From assembly GCA_035606355.1 (NCBI GenBank), contig DATNFO010000063.1, positions 1 through 57,013 of the forward strand: DNA of 57,013 nucleotides, read 5' to 3'. This document shows, piece after piece, positions 50,013-57,013 of the stretch. Each line of letters starts with the position of its first letter. Positions within the stretch are counted from its first letter, which is position 1. The DNA is from Sulfopaludibacter sp035606355. GTDB lineage: Bacteria > Acidobacteriota > Terriglobia > Bryobacterales > Bryobacteraceae. The notes beneath the pieces were generated by a model. It saw nothing but the letters and a program-made list of their open reading frames with translations, made no database searches and was not told where the DNA came from. Position numbers and translations under genes: made by a program.

Positions 50013-51410
50013 GTGGGACCGAAAATCGGGTTGTTGTTTCTTCTTGCGGCGAATGCAGCTTTGGGGCAAACGCCGCTCACTCTTCAGGTGAACGTTGAGC
50101 CGGCGGCGCAAGGCGCGCCGGCGCACGTGAAAGTATTTGCGCCGGCGCCAATCGCGCTATCGAGCGGCGGTTTCTCTCTCAGCTTTACTGGCGGAGCCTA
50201 TCCATCGACGGCTCCCGCGATCACCGGCTTGACGGTATTCAGCGTGACTGCGGACGCAGAGGCCGTGTCCGGCGTGACGGGCGATGCATTCTTCCACCCG
50301 CCCTACGGATTCGGAGTTTCCTTCTTCTCCCCCGCCGCCGGTGTTGGCCGAGTCCCGGGCTTGCCGCTGTTTGAATTCTCGCTGACGATTACACAGACGG
50401 TCACGGTGCAAGTGACGGGGAACGCCTTTGGCCCTTTCGGCGCATACACGCTGAGCTCTTCAGTTACACCGATCGCAGTTGCCGGCGGCCTATCTCTCCA
50501 GGGCATGACGGCCGATACCGGAACGTCGCTGTACACGTTCCCGCGGCAGTCTACGACCGGGGGAACGTGTGCGCGACGGTTCCCTATCGAAGCCAACGCC
50601 CCCGCCTTTCTGCAATTCCAGAACCCCGGCGCCGAGGCTGCTCAGGTGACCGTAACCAACGCGTTTCCCTCCGGCACGAAGACGGTCAGCGTTGCGCCGA
50701 ACGGCACCCTGCAGATGTCGATCGTGGATCCCGCGAACTCTAGCTTCCAATCGTCCGCTCCCGTGCGCGCAATTTGTTACTACCTGATGCCGCATGATCC
50801 GAACGTGAGCGATATTCGCGAATTTCCTCCGTTGACGCTCATAGCCGCCGCGCCGGTGATCGGCTGGTTGGGGAATGCGGCTAACCAGGAATCTGGTGCC
50901 GTCGCACCGAACGAGATCGTGACGTTCTTCGGAGCGGGGTTCGGCAATGAGCCGCCGCAATTGACGTTCGACGGCGTCGAGGCGCGGGTGCTCTACGCGT
51001 CGGACTCGCAAATCAACGCCATCGTACCCGCGGGGCTCGCGGGCCGGAGCGAAAGCAACGTGCAACTGGCGAACGCGAACGGGGTAGCTCAGTGGACCAA
51101 CACGATGGCCGTTGCGGCGCCGGCGATCTTCGGCGTGCTGAACCAGGACAACTCGCTGAACGGCAACGCAACGCCGGCAGCGCGCGGCAGCGTGGTGCAG
51201 ATTTTCGCCACCGGCGCCGGGAACGGGCTGAGCGCTTCGGTGACAATTGGCGGCGAGAACGCAGAAGTGCTGTATGCGGGGCAGGCGCCGGGAGCGGTCG
51301 ATGGACTCTTTCAGGTGAACGCTGTGATTCCGCGCGGCGTTTCGGGCGTTGCGGCGCTGGTTCTCGCGGTGGACGGGTCGACCGCGAGTTTCCCGATCGC
51401 AGTAGAGTAA
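50013..51410 (+). CDS. Secreted protein with Soli_cterm domain
   Basis: A 465-aa exported protein. GTG start (50013) gives a leader (KIGLLFLLAANAALGQ); AGGAG is rather close to it, so a slightly later TTG is also possible. The first about 170 residues are a cohesin-like or Ig-like beta-sandwich (TLQVNVEPAAQGAPAHVKVF), the middle has two Cys residues (GTCARRFPIEAN, RAICYYLMPH), and the last about 185 residues are the Soli_cterm domain (NEIVTFFGAGFGNEPPQLTF, RVLYASDSQINAIVPAGLAG, GLFQVNAVIPRGVSG). Function unknown; likely surface-associated. Confidence 0.85.
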   Translation: MGPKIGLLFLLAANAALGQTPLTLQVNVEPAAQGAPAHVKVFAPAPIALSSGGFSLSFTGGAYPSTAPAITGLTVFSVTADAEAVSGVTGDAFFHPPYGFGVSFFSPAAGVGRVPGLPLFEFSLTITQTVTVQVTGNAFGPFGAYTLSSSVTPIAVAGGLSLQGMTADTGTSLYTFPRQSTTGGTCARRFPIEANAPAFLQFQNPGAEAAQVTVTNAFPSGTKTVSVAPNGTLQMSIVDPANSSFQSSAPVRAICYYLMPHDPNVSDIREFPPLTLIAAAPVIGWLGNAANQESGAVAPNEIVTFFGAGFGNEPPQLTFDGVEARVLYASDSQINAIVPAGLAGRSESNVQLANANGVAQWTNTMAVAAPAIFGVLNQDNSLNGNATPAARGSVVQIFATGAGNGLSASVTIGGENAEVLYAGQAPGAVDGLFQVNAVIPRGVSGVAALVLAVDGSTASFPIAVE

Positions 51411-51414
51411 CGCC

Positions 51415-51804
51415 CTAGTGCGACGAATACTGTTGCTGCGGCGGATTCAGTTTGATCTCGACGGTCTTCTCGGGTTCCTCGATCTCGAAGATTTTCCCGA
51501 AGGTCTGGTAGCCCTTGGCGTTGATCTGGATCAGAATGTTGCCCTGGGGAATGGCGGGGACCTGCGCTTCGCCCTGCTGGTTGGAGCGCATTTCGAAGGT
51601 GGTATTGACGGCTCGGCCGAAGCTGGCGCGGGGATGCTTCTTACTGGCGTGCCAGCGGATGATCACCTCCGCGGAATCGATGGGGTGTCCGCCCTGAGTC
51701 TTCACCTGTATGGTGAGCTTCGTCATGTCGGCGGCGGCCGCGGGACTGGCGGCGCACAGCAGAGCGAAGACGCACAGGGGCAGGGCAGTCGAAAGCCAGC
51801 GCAT
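51415..51804 (-). CDS. Small secreted carboxypeptidase-regulatory-like protein
   Basis: A 129-aa protein with a signal peptide (MRWLSTALPLCVFALLCAAS) and a single Ig-like fold: KLTIQVKTQGGHPIDSAEVI and QGEAQVPAIPQGNILIQINA match the carboxypeptidase-regulatory pattern. The start of the adjacent tmRNA promoter lies just beyond its 5' end on the other strand. Convergent with the Soli_cterm gene. Confidence 0.8.
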   Translation of the reverse strand: MRWLSTALPLCVFALLCAASPAAAADMTKLTIQVKTQGGHPIDSAEVIIRWHASKKHPRASFGRAVNTTFEMRSNQQGEAQVPAIPQGNILIQINAKGYQTFGKIFEIEEPEKTVEIKLNPPQQQYSSH

Positions 51805-51861
51805 AGTCTAATTATATCCGCGCTGCTATACTGGTGGAGTAGTACCTGCCAAAGGCGTCAT

Positions 51862-52213
51862 GGGGGCGCAACGGATTCGACGGGATTGAATCGTGGTGGG
51901 GAGGCGTGCCGGGTTCCGAGCTCCCGTAAAACGATCGGAAAAACATAACTGCCAACACGCAGTTTGCATACGCTGCTTAATTAATTAAGTAGCCGCTCCA
52001 GCCGCTGAGCCCGCGCGGCGGTGAGTGAGCGTCATTTTGCGGGATTGGCCAAAGGCTTCTGTCCGGAGCCGGCGGCTGAAAACCAATCGGGCTAGGCCGC
52101 CGCCGCTCTTGCCGGCTCTTAAGCGACGGTCAAAAATCAGAGCCGGAGACGCACGTGGTTCTCTTCATTGCGGGCATTCTCGGACGGGGGTTCAACTCCC
52201 CCCGCCTCCACCA
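51862..52213 (+). ncRNA. ssrA: Transfer-messenger RNA (tmRNA)
   Basis: Rescues stalled ribosomes and adds a degradation tag. The 5' GGGGGCG pairs with CGCCTCC before ACCA at the 3' end, with the G3-U70 pair recognised by alanyl-tRNA synthetase. GGATTCGACGGG follows the 5' end, and GGTTCAACTCC is the T arm. The tag frame starts at 51951: GCC AAC ACG CAG TTT GCA TAC GCT GCT TAA, i.e. ANTQFAYAA. The CCA is encoded. A TATACT box at 51826-51831 is a plausible -10. Confidence 0.98.
52187..52213 (+). other. Probable attL: integration site in the tmRNA 3' end
   Basis: The T-arm and acceptor end of tmRNA (about 52187-52213) is directly followed by non-host-like sequence and an integrase gene 87 bases on. 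tmRNA 3' ends are a common target of tyrosine integrases. The second copy was not seen before the window ends at 57013, so the right end lies outside. Confidence 0.6.
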
Positions 52214-52299
52214 AAGCAAAATCAACAACTTACAATGATTTGGCACTTTTTACCGTGCCAAATCGTGCCATCGCGTGTTAAAGTGCTTGGAGAACGCTC

Positions 52300-53622
52300 A
52301 TGCTCAAACCGTTGAAACGACACTACCTTCCAAAATGCAAGCGAAGCGAATGGGACCAGAGGAAAACCAACTGTAAATGCCCGGTATGGATTCGCGGAAC
52401 GTTGAAGGGCAAGAGGATAACCGTCTCTGCGTCCAAGTTCCTGCCCGAACCGGAATGCCGCGACTTGGAGCGGGGGCGGGATCTCGCCGTCTTATGGGAG
52501 CGGGCGGGTGAACTTGTCCGCCCTGAAGAGTACGCCGCTATCGTGCCGGAAGTGGCACGAAATGGCACGGTGGAAACGCCGGAATTGCCGACCCTGGATA
52601 CCGCTATCAAGGCGTACATCCAAGCTGCCCGAGACAGGGGAATATCTGAGGCAACGCTTTACAAAAAGCGGCTTGTATTCGATAAGCTGTTGCGGGCGTT
52701 CTGCGCAGAAAAGGGCATCCGATTCGTACGGGAATTGGAACTTGGCAGACTACAAGAGTTCCGCGCATCGTGGAAAGTGAAAGCTCTCACCCGCCAGAAG
52801 CGCCAAGGCGAACTGCTCGGGTTCATTTGGTTCTGTGAACGAAACGGCTGGTTTCCGAGGAACTACGCAAGCCAAATCACGGACGGACTAGGGCGGGTTC
52901 AGGTCGCGGCTACTCAGACGGGGTACTTTATGCCGGGGGAGTACAAAGCGCTCATTGACGCCACGTACGCCTACAGCGACCGTCCCAGCGTTGATAAGCA
53001 CAACGCGCTCACGATCGGAGGCCAGAGAATCCGCGCGCTCACGGAACTGATGCGCTGGACAGGGCTTCGCATACGGGACGCTGTGACGCTGGAAAAGCGC
53101 CGTCTACATCACGATCACCAGACGGGTATTTGGAGCGTCATGGTGTACCAGCGAAAAACGGGGGAGCCGGTCTACTGCCCTGTCCCCCCGCACGTCGCCG
53201 ATATGCTGCGCAGTCTCCCCGCCAGTCAGAAGGGCAACACGAACGAGAAGTACTTCTTTTGGACGGGCAACGGAAGCGCTAAAACGATTACGACGAACTG
53301 GCAACGGAGCTATAGCAAGCTCTTCAAGCTCGCAGCTATCAAGGAAACGGACGGCACGCTGAAACACTGCCACCCGCACATGCTGCGGGATACCTTTGCC
53401 GTCGAATCACTCTTAGCTGGCGTCAAACCGAAAGACGTTTCAATACTGCTAGGTCATTCGTCGGTGACGATCACCGAAAAGCACTACATGCCGTGGGTGT
53501 TGGCACGCCAAGCCAGTCTGAACGACTCAGTTGTAGAATCCTGGGCTAAGCAAGGCATCGTACGCCGTGCGAATAAGGCGGAAGTGGTTACCCTGCCAGT
53601 AGCCGCGAACGAGGGCCGCTAA
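52300..53622 (+). CDS. Tyrosine site-specific integrase
   Basis: A 440-aa phage-type integrase. An N-terminal arm region (Cys-bearing NCKCPVWIRGTLKGKRITVS), SAM-like core-binding domain about 105-200, catalytic domain about 215-400 with Arg in WTGLRIRDAV, Lys in YQRKTGEP, HMLRDTF (His-x-x-Arg), GHSSVTITEKHY (His and nucleophile Tyr). All active-site residues are present, so it is probably functional. Base use is closer to A+T than that of the host genes. It lies directly after its own target site. Confidence 0.95.
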   Translation: MLKPLKRHYLPKCKRSEWDQRKTNCKCPVWIRGTLKGKRITVSASKFLPEPECRDLERGRDLAVLWERAGELVRPEEYAAIVPEVARNGTVETPELPTLDTAIKAYIQAARDRGISEATLYKKRLVFDKLLRAFCAEKGIRFVRELELGRLQEFRASWKVKALTRQKRQGELLGFIWFCERNGWFPRNYASQITDGLGRVQVAATQTGYFMPGEYKALIDATYAYSDRPSVDKHNALTIGGQRIRALTELMRWTGLRIRDAVTLEKRRLHHDHQTGIWSVMVYQRKTGEPVYCPVPPHVADMLRSLPASQKGNTNEKYFFWTGNGSAKTITTNWQRSYSKLFKLAAIKETDGTLKHCHPHMLRDTFAVESLLAGVKPKDVSILLGHSSVTITEKHYMPWVLARQASLNDSVVESWAKQGIVRRANKAEVVTLPVAANEGR

Positions 53623-53855
53623 GCGAACGATGGAACGGCACAGCGCCGTGTGATGCGCTCGACAACACTGGCAGGGATGCGGTACGTTTGCCGTGTGCGG
53701 GCGCTGCCTCGGTTTACTAAGCGCTTCGGGGTGCTCGACGGGATGATAAGCACCCCCGGTTCGTTCATTACGAGCTGCCTAACTCGCTCGAAGCTCAAGC
53801 TGAGCAAATCTGCAAGGTCGTTGATGGTATAGTGCTTTTCGATGGTGGCAGACAT
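53619..53855 (-). CDS. Small HTH protein, excisionase-like
   Basis: A 78-aa protein. TINDLADLLSLSFERVRQLV is a helix-turn-helix of the MerR/excisionase type, followed by a beta region (TYRIPASVVERITRR). It is convergent with the integrase and overlaps its stop by four bases, a layout in which expression of one may interfere with the other. A directionality factor or transcription regulator role is inferred. Confidence 0.65.
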   Translation of the reverse strand: MSATIEKHYTINDLADLLSLSFERVRQLVMNEPGVLIIPSSTPKRLVNRGSARTRQTYRIPASVVERITRRCAVPSFA

Positions 53856-54003
53856 ACACGTATCCTCAAAGTTTGATTTGGGATTCGGTACAGTTCGCCG
53901 TCTGCCCTGTTTCGCACGGGGTGCGGGTGAGTGTTCCTTATCTAAGTACAGCTTACCACGTCGCGAGAGGTCCTGTCAAGCTAACCCGTTGCACACTATG
54001 CGC

Positions 54004-54222
54004 TTAGACGCTAACAGGCGCGGGATGGGTGGTGATAAAGTGATGCTCGCTAGCTACGACTTCGCGCCAAAGGTCGAACACGGCTTTACAGACCTCAACC
54101 TCCCCCAAGCGGCGGGTAGCTTGGTAACGGTCGTTCAAGGCGTGGCGCTGGTCGGAGAAGTCTTGTAGGGCGGTATTGTACTGCTCCAAAGTCAGTGCTT
54201 CGGGTTGCTGTTTTCGTTTCAT
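54004..54222 (-). CDS. Small hypothetical protein of the integrated element
   Basis: A 72-aa helical protein (MKRKQQPEALTLEQYNTALQ onward) with start at 54222; upstream GAGG is a fair ribosome-binding site. The composition (many Gln, Arg, Glu, His) is compatible with a small DNA-binding or accessory phage protein. No family is recognised. Confidence 0.45.
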   Translation of the reverse strand: MKRKQQPEALTLEQYNTALQDFSDQRHALNDRYQATRRLGEVEVCKAVFDLWREVVASEHHFITTHPAPVSV

Positions 54223-54396
54223 GGGTTCGGATCCTCGGAGGTATGGGTATTCTGCGGTCAAGATTGCCGCGTCGGAAGCGCACCACCACGAGGGCGCACG
54301 TGTGGAAAAGCAATAAACATAGGCATTCGGGGCACTTCAGACCGTCAAAATACCACGTCTACGAAAGAATTCGTAGTTCTGGCAGGGCTTAGCGGC

Positions 54397-54606
54397 TTAG
54401 AGCGTGGTTTCCGGCGACGTTTGGTGTGGGCCGCGCAGGGTTTTCGCAGTATTCCAGCGCTGCTTAGGGAACGGCCTGGAGCTTCGATTGACGGCTACAA
54501 GGTCAGCATGCTGCTCCATACCGTAGTCGGCTGAGGTCGTTCGATCCCAATAGTAGCGTCCTGGGCCGTGAGGCTTGAACTCTGGGTCAATTGAACTGGT
54601 GCTCAT
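54397..54606 (-). CDS. Doubtful small gene downstream of the pentapeptide gene
   Basis: A 69-aa open frame overlapping the 3' end of the pentapeptide-repeat gene by 20 bases. It holds KPHGPGRYYWDRTTSADYGM but has no clear ribosome-binding site. It could be translated by coupling, or be no gene at all. Confidence 0.3.
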   Translation of the reverse strand: MSTSSIDPEFKPHGPGRYYWDRTTSADYGMEQHADLVAVNRSSRPFPKQRWNTAKTLRGPHQTSPETTL

Positions 54607-55402
54607 AGGCTATAAGACTCTCGTTTGCATACTGTGCAGACGGGTGAGGGCGCGCGCTTTCGCTCTCTTCGATGATGGCGTCCAATACGCCCGAATCCCG
54701 CTGTTTGGCGTCATAATCTGCAATGGCCACTGCTAACACACGGGGTTCTAGCCATCGGCGCGCTTGCTCGAATTTCTGCTCGTATGCCCTATACTCTGCG
54801 TCTGTGAGGTGCTGCGTTTTAGCTACCAGCTTCCCAAATCTGGCCCAATAGCCGTAGGGGTGTGTACGGCAACCAATCGAAATCATGCCGGACGCATTGA
54901 CTATGAGGTCTGCGCGTCCACCTGGGATCATTAGGGCTGTGTCTGCCTCGCGGTGTATCTCTATTGGCCTACCAAGGGCACCGTCTGACATACCAGAAGC
55001 GTCTATACCGTGAATGCGGATTACGCCTTTAGCGCCGTCAAAGTCCGTTGTCCAAAGCAGAGCCCTGGTAAAGTTCGCACCTGTGAAGTCGGCACCAGCA
55101 CACGTGACACGCGCAAGGTCCGCCTCTGTGAAGTCCACGGCGGTTACGTCTGCGCCTGTTAGATCCGCCCCGTTCAAGGTTGCTTGGGACAGGTTCGCGC
55201 CCGCAAGGTTGGCTCCTCGGAGGTCTGCCCCTGGAAGTGATGCGCCTCGGAGGTCTGCCCCTTGCAGTTGCACATTCGGCAGAAGGGCACCCATTAGAAA
55301 CACGTTCGCTTCAACGGCTTCAACAAGCGCTTGCTCGACTGTACGCGCTTGCTCACTCGTAAACAGACAATCGCCATACTTGCTGTGGATACTAATACTC
55401 AT
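54587..55402 (-). CDS. Pentapeptide-repeat protein
   Basis: A 271-aa protein. A(D/N)LxG repeats run from about residue 45 to 120 (GADLRGASLPGADLRGANLA onward), forming a right-handed quadrilateral beta-helix that resembles a DNA rod in some resistance proteins. The C-terminal half (about 135-271) is a globular part of unknown fold with ISIGCRTHPYGYWARFGKLV and a coiled end. Start at 55402, with GGGAG six bases upstream. It is not a Qnr or MfpA copy by any clear similarity. It lies in the mobile element, so it could be accessory or defence cargo. Confidence 0.85.
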   Translation of the reverse strand: MSISIHSKYGDCLFTSEQARTVEQALVEAVEANVFLMGALLPNVQLQGADLRGASLPGADLRGANLAGANLSQATLNGADLTGADVTAVDFTEADLARVTCAGADFTGANFTRALLWTTDFDGAKGVIRIHGIDASGMSDGALGRPIEIHREADTALMIPGGRADLIVNASGMISIGCRTHPYGYWARFGKLVAKTQHLTDAEYRAYEQKFEQARRWLEPRVLAVAIADYDAKQRDSGVLDAIIEESESARPHPSAQYANESLIAYEHQFN

Positions 55403-56105
55403 GAAGTGCTCCCACCTCAGCACGCACGGGCTGGCGGTATTGTCTAAACAGAGTTTATAAAGACTAAATTTGTTTACCCTATCTATGCAAGCAGACGTAG
55501 TAATCCTTAGGGGGGCGCAGTGCGCGTCTAGGAATTACTAATCGTCTTGGCACACCCTTCGCTCTCCAGTGAAGGAGATTTAGGTTACACACGCCTCTCG
55601 GCTTGTGCTTGGGTGGCTCCCCTGCGTGGTATATTGCCCGTGTCTGCATCAGCCCATGAGCGGGTCGGATCGTGCTCCCCGCTGGTAGGTTAATGGTCTG
55701 CCTTACGAGACCAAGACTGCCCTCGAATTTATAACGCGCCACACGGTCACCGCTCTGGAACGATCAAAGGTCGTTCTACCTCTCCGTACCTCCTGGTAAG
55801 GAACCGGAACTACCCGGTAGGAATCCAGGAACATACGCCCCTAACACATCGGGAAGAGAGACACGCTGCGGCCCTAAGGATAGCGCGGGTCATTTCGCAA
55901 GCCAAGAACTACAACATTCTTGGCTCCCATTACTTACACACTGTCCAACAACAACTAGTGTTCAGTCAAGAAAAAACATATGCACAGTGTGCAAACGGGG
56001 GTGAGCGCCTCTTAGAACCCACCCCACATAGGCACTACGCCATGTCGCGGGCGGATGCTGCGGTGTGCAGTTCATCGCGCAAACCCAACGACAGGGGCGA
56101 AGCTT
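55403..56105. other. 700-base stretch without a clear gene, many short hairpins
   Basis: I find no convincing gene. A minus-strand frame at 55479-55742 (87 aa, GTG start, no ribosome-binding site) is not called. Paired stretches are visible: TAGTAATCCT with AGGAATTACTA (55497-55537), CCTTCGCTCTCCAGTGAAGG (55557-55576) and two GGTAAG/CCGGTAGG-type segments near 55795-55825. An RNA leader of the downstream pentapeptide gene, or a structured RNA, is possible. I recognise no known RNA family. Confidence 0.4.
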
Positions 56106-56834
56106 TTAACGCACCCAGCCTTTGGTCAGCGCAGCTGCCCTGAGACGGCGGTACGTGGCGTTTTGCTGAATACAGAGCTGATGCAATTCCCGAGACCTCG
56201 TTGCTGTCGGGCCATAAAAATCTTCAACGCGCAGTTCATCTGACGAGTTCCCCTTGGCTGCTGTGGAGCCGACCCCGCCCTTTACTGTGGAGTGGGTCAA
56301 CCAAGGCCGTTTTTCTTCAAAACCCCGAACATGCTCTGCAATGGTCATAGGCTCGCCGTGCTTGTTCAACAAGGGCGAACCGTGCGAGTTTACGGGGCGC
56401 AATTCACCGTCAATGAATGCCGTTTCGGACTTGAGTAAAGTTGCAACCAATTCCGGTTCAATGAATCCTTGGCAGGCGCTCAATAGTTGCGCGTTTTTGT
56501 GGGCACTCTGCGCTGTGGCCTCGGCCTCGGCAACCGCAGCTTTGGCTTCTGCCGCGCGACGTTCAAGCGCCTCGATCTCTTCGCGCGATGGGGGCTGTTG
56601 ACTCTCTAGCTTCGCTAGACGCTCCCTTGCTGTCGCGAGTTCGGCGCGGGTTTCTTTGGCCGCGCGTCCCTGCGCCTCAGCTATCAGCTGGTTAACGCGT
56701 TCCTGCTGCTTGGGGCCAAAGACCACGCGCTCTTCCATTTCCGCTTGTTCAATAGCCTCTAACGCGCTGCGGACGGAGGAAACTGGCCCTTCTGCTTTCG
56801 CCGCCTCTGCTTGTTTTTGCATGTCGTTGTCCAT
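56106..56834 (-). CDS. Coiled-coil protein, phage structural/scaffold-like
   Basis: A 242-aa protein. A long charged coiled coil (about 35-115, KETRAELATARERLAKLESQ, EALERRAAEAKAAVAEAEAT) precedes a short globular part (QGFIEPELVATLLKSETAFI, LLNKHGEPMTIAEHVRGFEE) that recalls phage scaffolding or capsid-assembly proteins. Start ATG at 56834 with GGAG upstream. The phage assignment is inferred from layout and location in the integrated element. Confidence 0.6.
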   Translation of the reverse strand: MDNDMQKQAEAAKAEGPVSSVRSALEAIEQAEMEERVVFGPKQQERVNQLIAEAQGRAAKETRAELATARERLAKLESQQPPSREEIEALERRAAEAKAAVAEAEATAQSAHKNAQLLSACQGFIEPELVATLLKSETAFIDGELRPVNSHGSPLLNKHGEPMTIAEHVRGFEEKRPWLTHSTVKGGVGSTAAKGNSSDELRVEDFYGPTATRSRELHQLCIQQNATYRRLRAAALTKGWVR

Positions 56835-56877
56835 AGTTACTCCACACCCGGAATTGAAACGGGGCCTTTTTTCCTCG

Positions 56878-56930
56878 GGGGACACCTGAAAAGCGGCCAA
56901 TGAGGGACACCTCAAAACCGGCCAACGAGA
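56878..56930. repeat. Two direct repeats, possibly an insertion-sequence terminus
   Basis: GGGACACCTGAAAAGCGGCC is followed by GGGACACCTCAAAACCGGCC, about 26 bases apart, each with an AA(T/C)GA tail. Multiple direct repeats of this type near an end are a hallmark of IS21-family termini. No transposase gene is visible before the window ends. Confidence 0.5.
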
Positions 56931-57013
56931 TCAGGCAAGACAAGGTAGTTATAACCCATACCGCACCATTGCGGCAACGAAAAAGCTCGCCAGCAGTGTC
57001 GACTGTCAGCTAT

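Noticed and set aside
55479..55742. An 87-aa minus-strand frame with GTG start.
   Set aside because: No ribosome-binding site and no recognised domain; region is hairpin-rich.
1..57013. Transfer RNA genes and riboswitches.
   Set aside because: I looked for cloverleaf arms and known riboswitch cores and found none other than tmRNA; a covariance search would be decisive.

Overview
The window comes from a high-GC bacterium that looks like a member of the Acidobacteriota close to Solibacter/Bryobacterales. The lineage markers are: two proteins ending in the 'Solibacter C-terminal' (Soli_cterm) beta-sandwich; an ADOP-type giant FtsX-like permease coupled to a PadR repressor; a Ser/Thr kinase fused to a TolB/WD40 propeller; a fragment of the acidobacterial VWFA-related domain inside a BlaR1-like protein; and many short hairpin repeats between genes. 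The assignment rests on protein families and on no phylogeny.

Layout. Positions 1-9 kb hold a truncated Mg-chelatase-like AAA+ ATPase, signal peptidase I, a patch of long inverted repeats, an orphan response regulator, a metallo-hydrolase/SDR pair, an NHL propeller, an aldo/keto reductase and an NfrB-like glycosyltransferase with a C-terminal MshEN (c-di-GMP-type) domain. Positions 9-15 kb hold an unusual degenerate JAMM-TM-TonB fusion, a mutarotase-like secreted protein, a sugar/ureide-type permease and a secreted M28 peptidase. Positions 14.5-19.4 kb form a regulated accessory block: a two-gene nucleotidyltransferase module (toxin-antitoxin-like), a PadR plus ClpN-like gene pair on the other strand, and a convergent PadR-ADOP operon with a clear tandem operator. 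Positions 19.4-31.7 kb carry an OmpA/Ig-repeat surface protein with its terminator, RNase P RNA, a MetX-like hydrolase, a BlaI/BlaR1-like pair with paired operators, an M20 peptidase, a Soli_cterm protein, fumarylacetoacetase with a coupled partner, a 112-bp tandem repeat, and a tiny Cys-pair/His-tail secreted peptide that the track of larger genes would miss.

Positions 31.8-50 kb hold the cell-elongation genes in two parts: mreB-mreC-mreD plus a 615-aa membrane protein, then about 7.5 kb of signalling genes (Ser/Thr kinase, CspA, MEDS protein, frameshifted PilZ gene, two response regulators), then mrdA-rodA and an RNase G/E whose S1 domain is interrupted by a long low-complexity insert. A Soli_cterm protein and a small secreted protein follow.

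Positions 51.86-52.21 kb are tmRNA (tag ANTQFAYAA). Its 3' end is directly followed by a tyrosine integrase, a convergent small HTH protein, small unknown genes, a pentapeptide-repeat protein, a 0.7-kb stretch without a clear gene, and a coiled-coil phage-like protein. This is the left end of an integrated element that continues past the window. The most promising less-described items are the double-hairpin repeat family that has captured a gene end and a stop codon, the JAMM-TonB fusion, the nucleotidyltransferase/76-aa pair, and the Cys-pair peptide.
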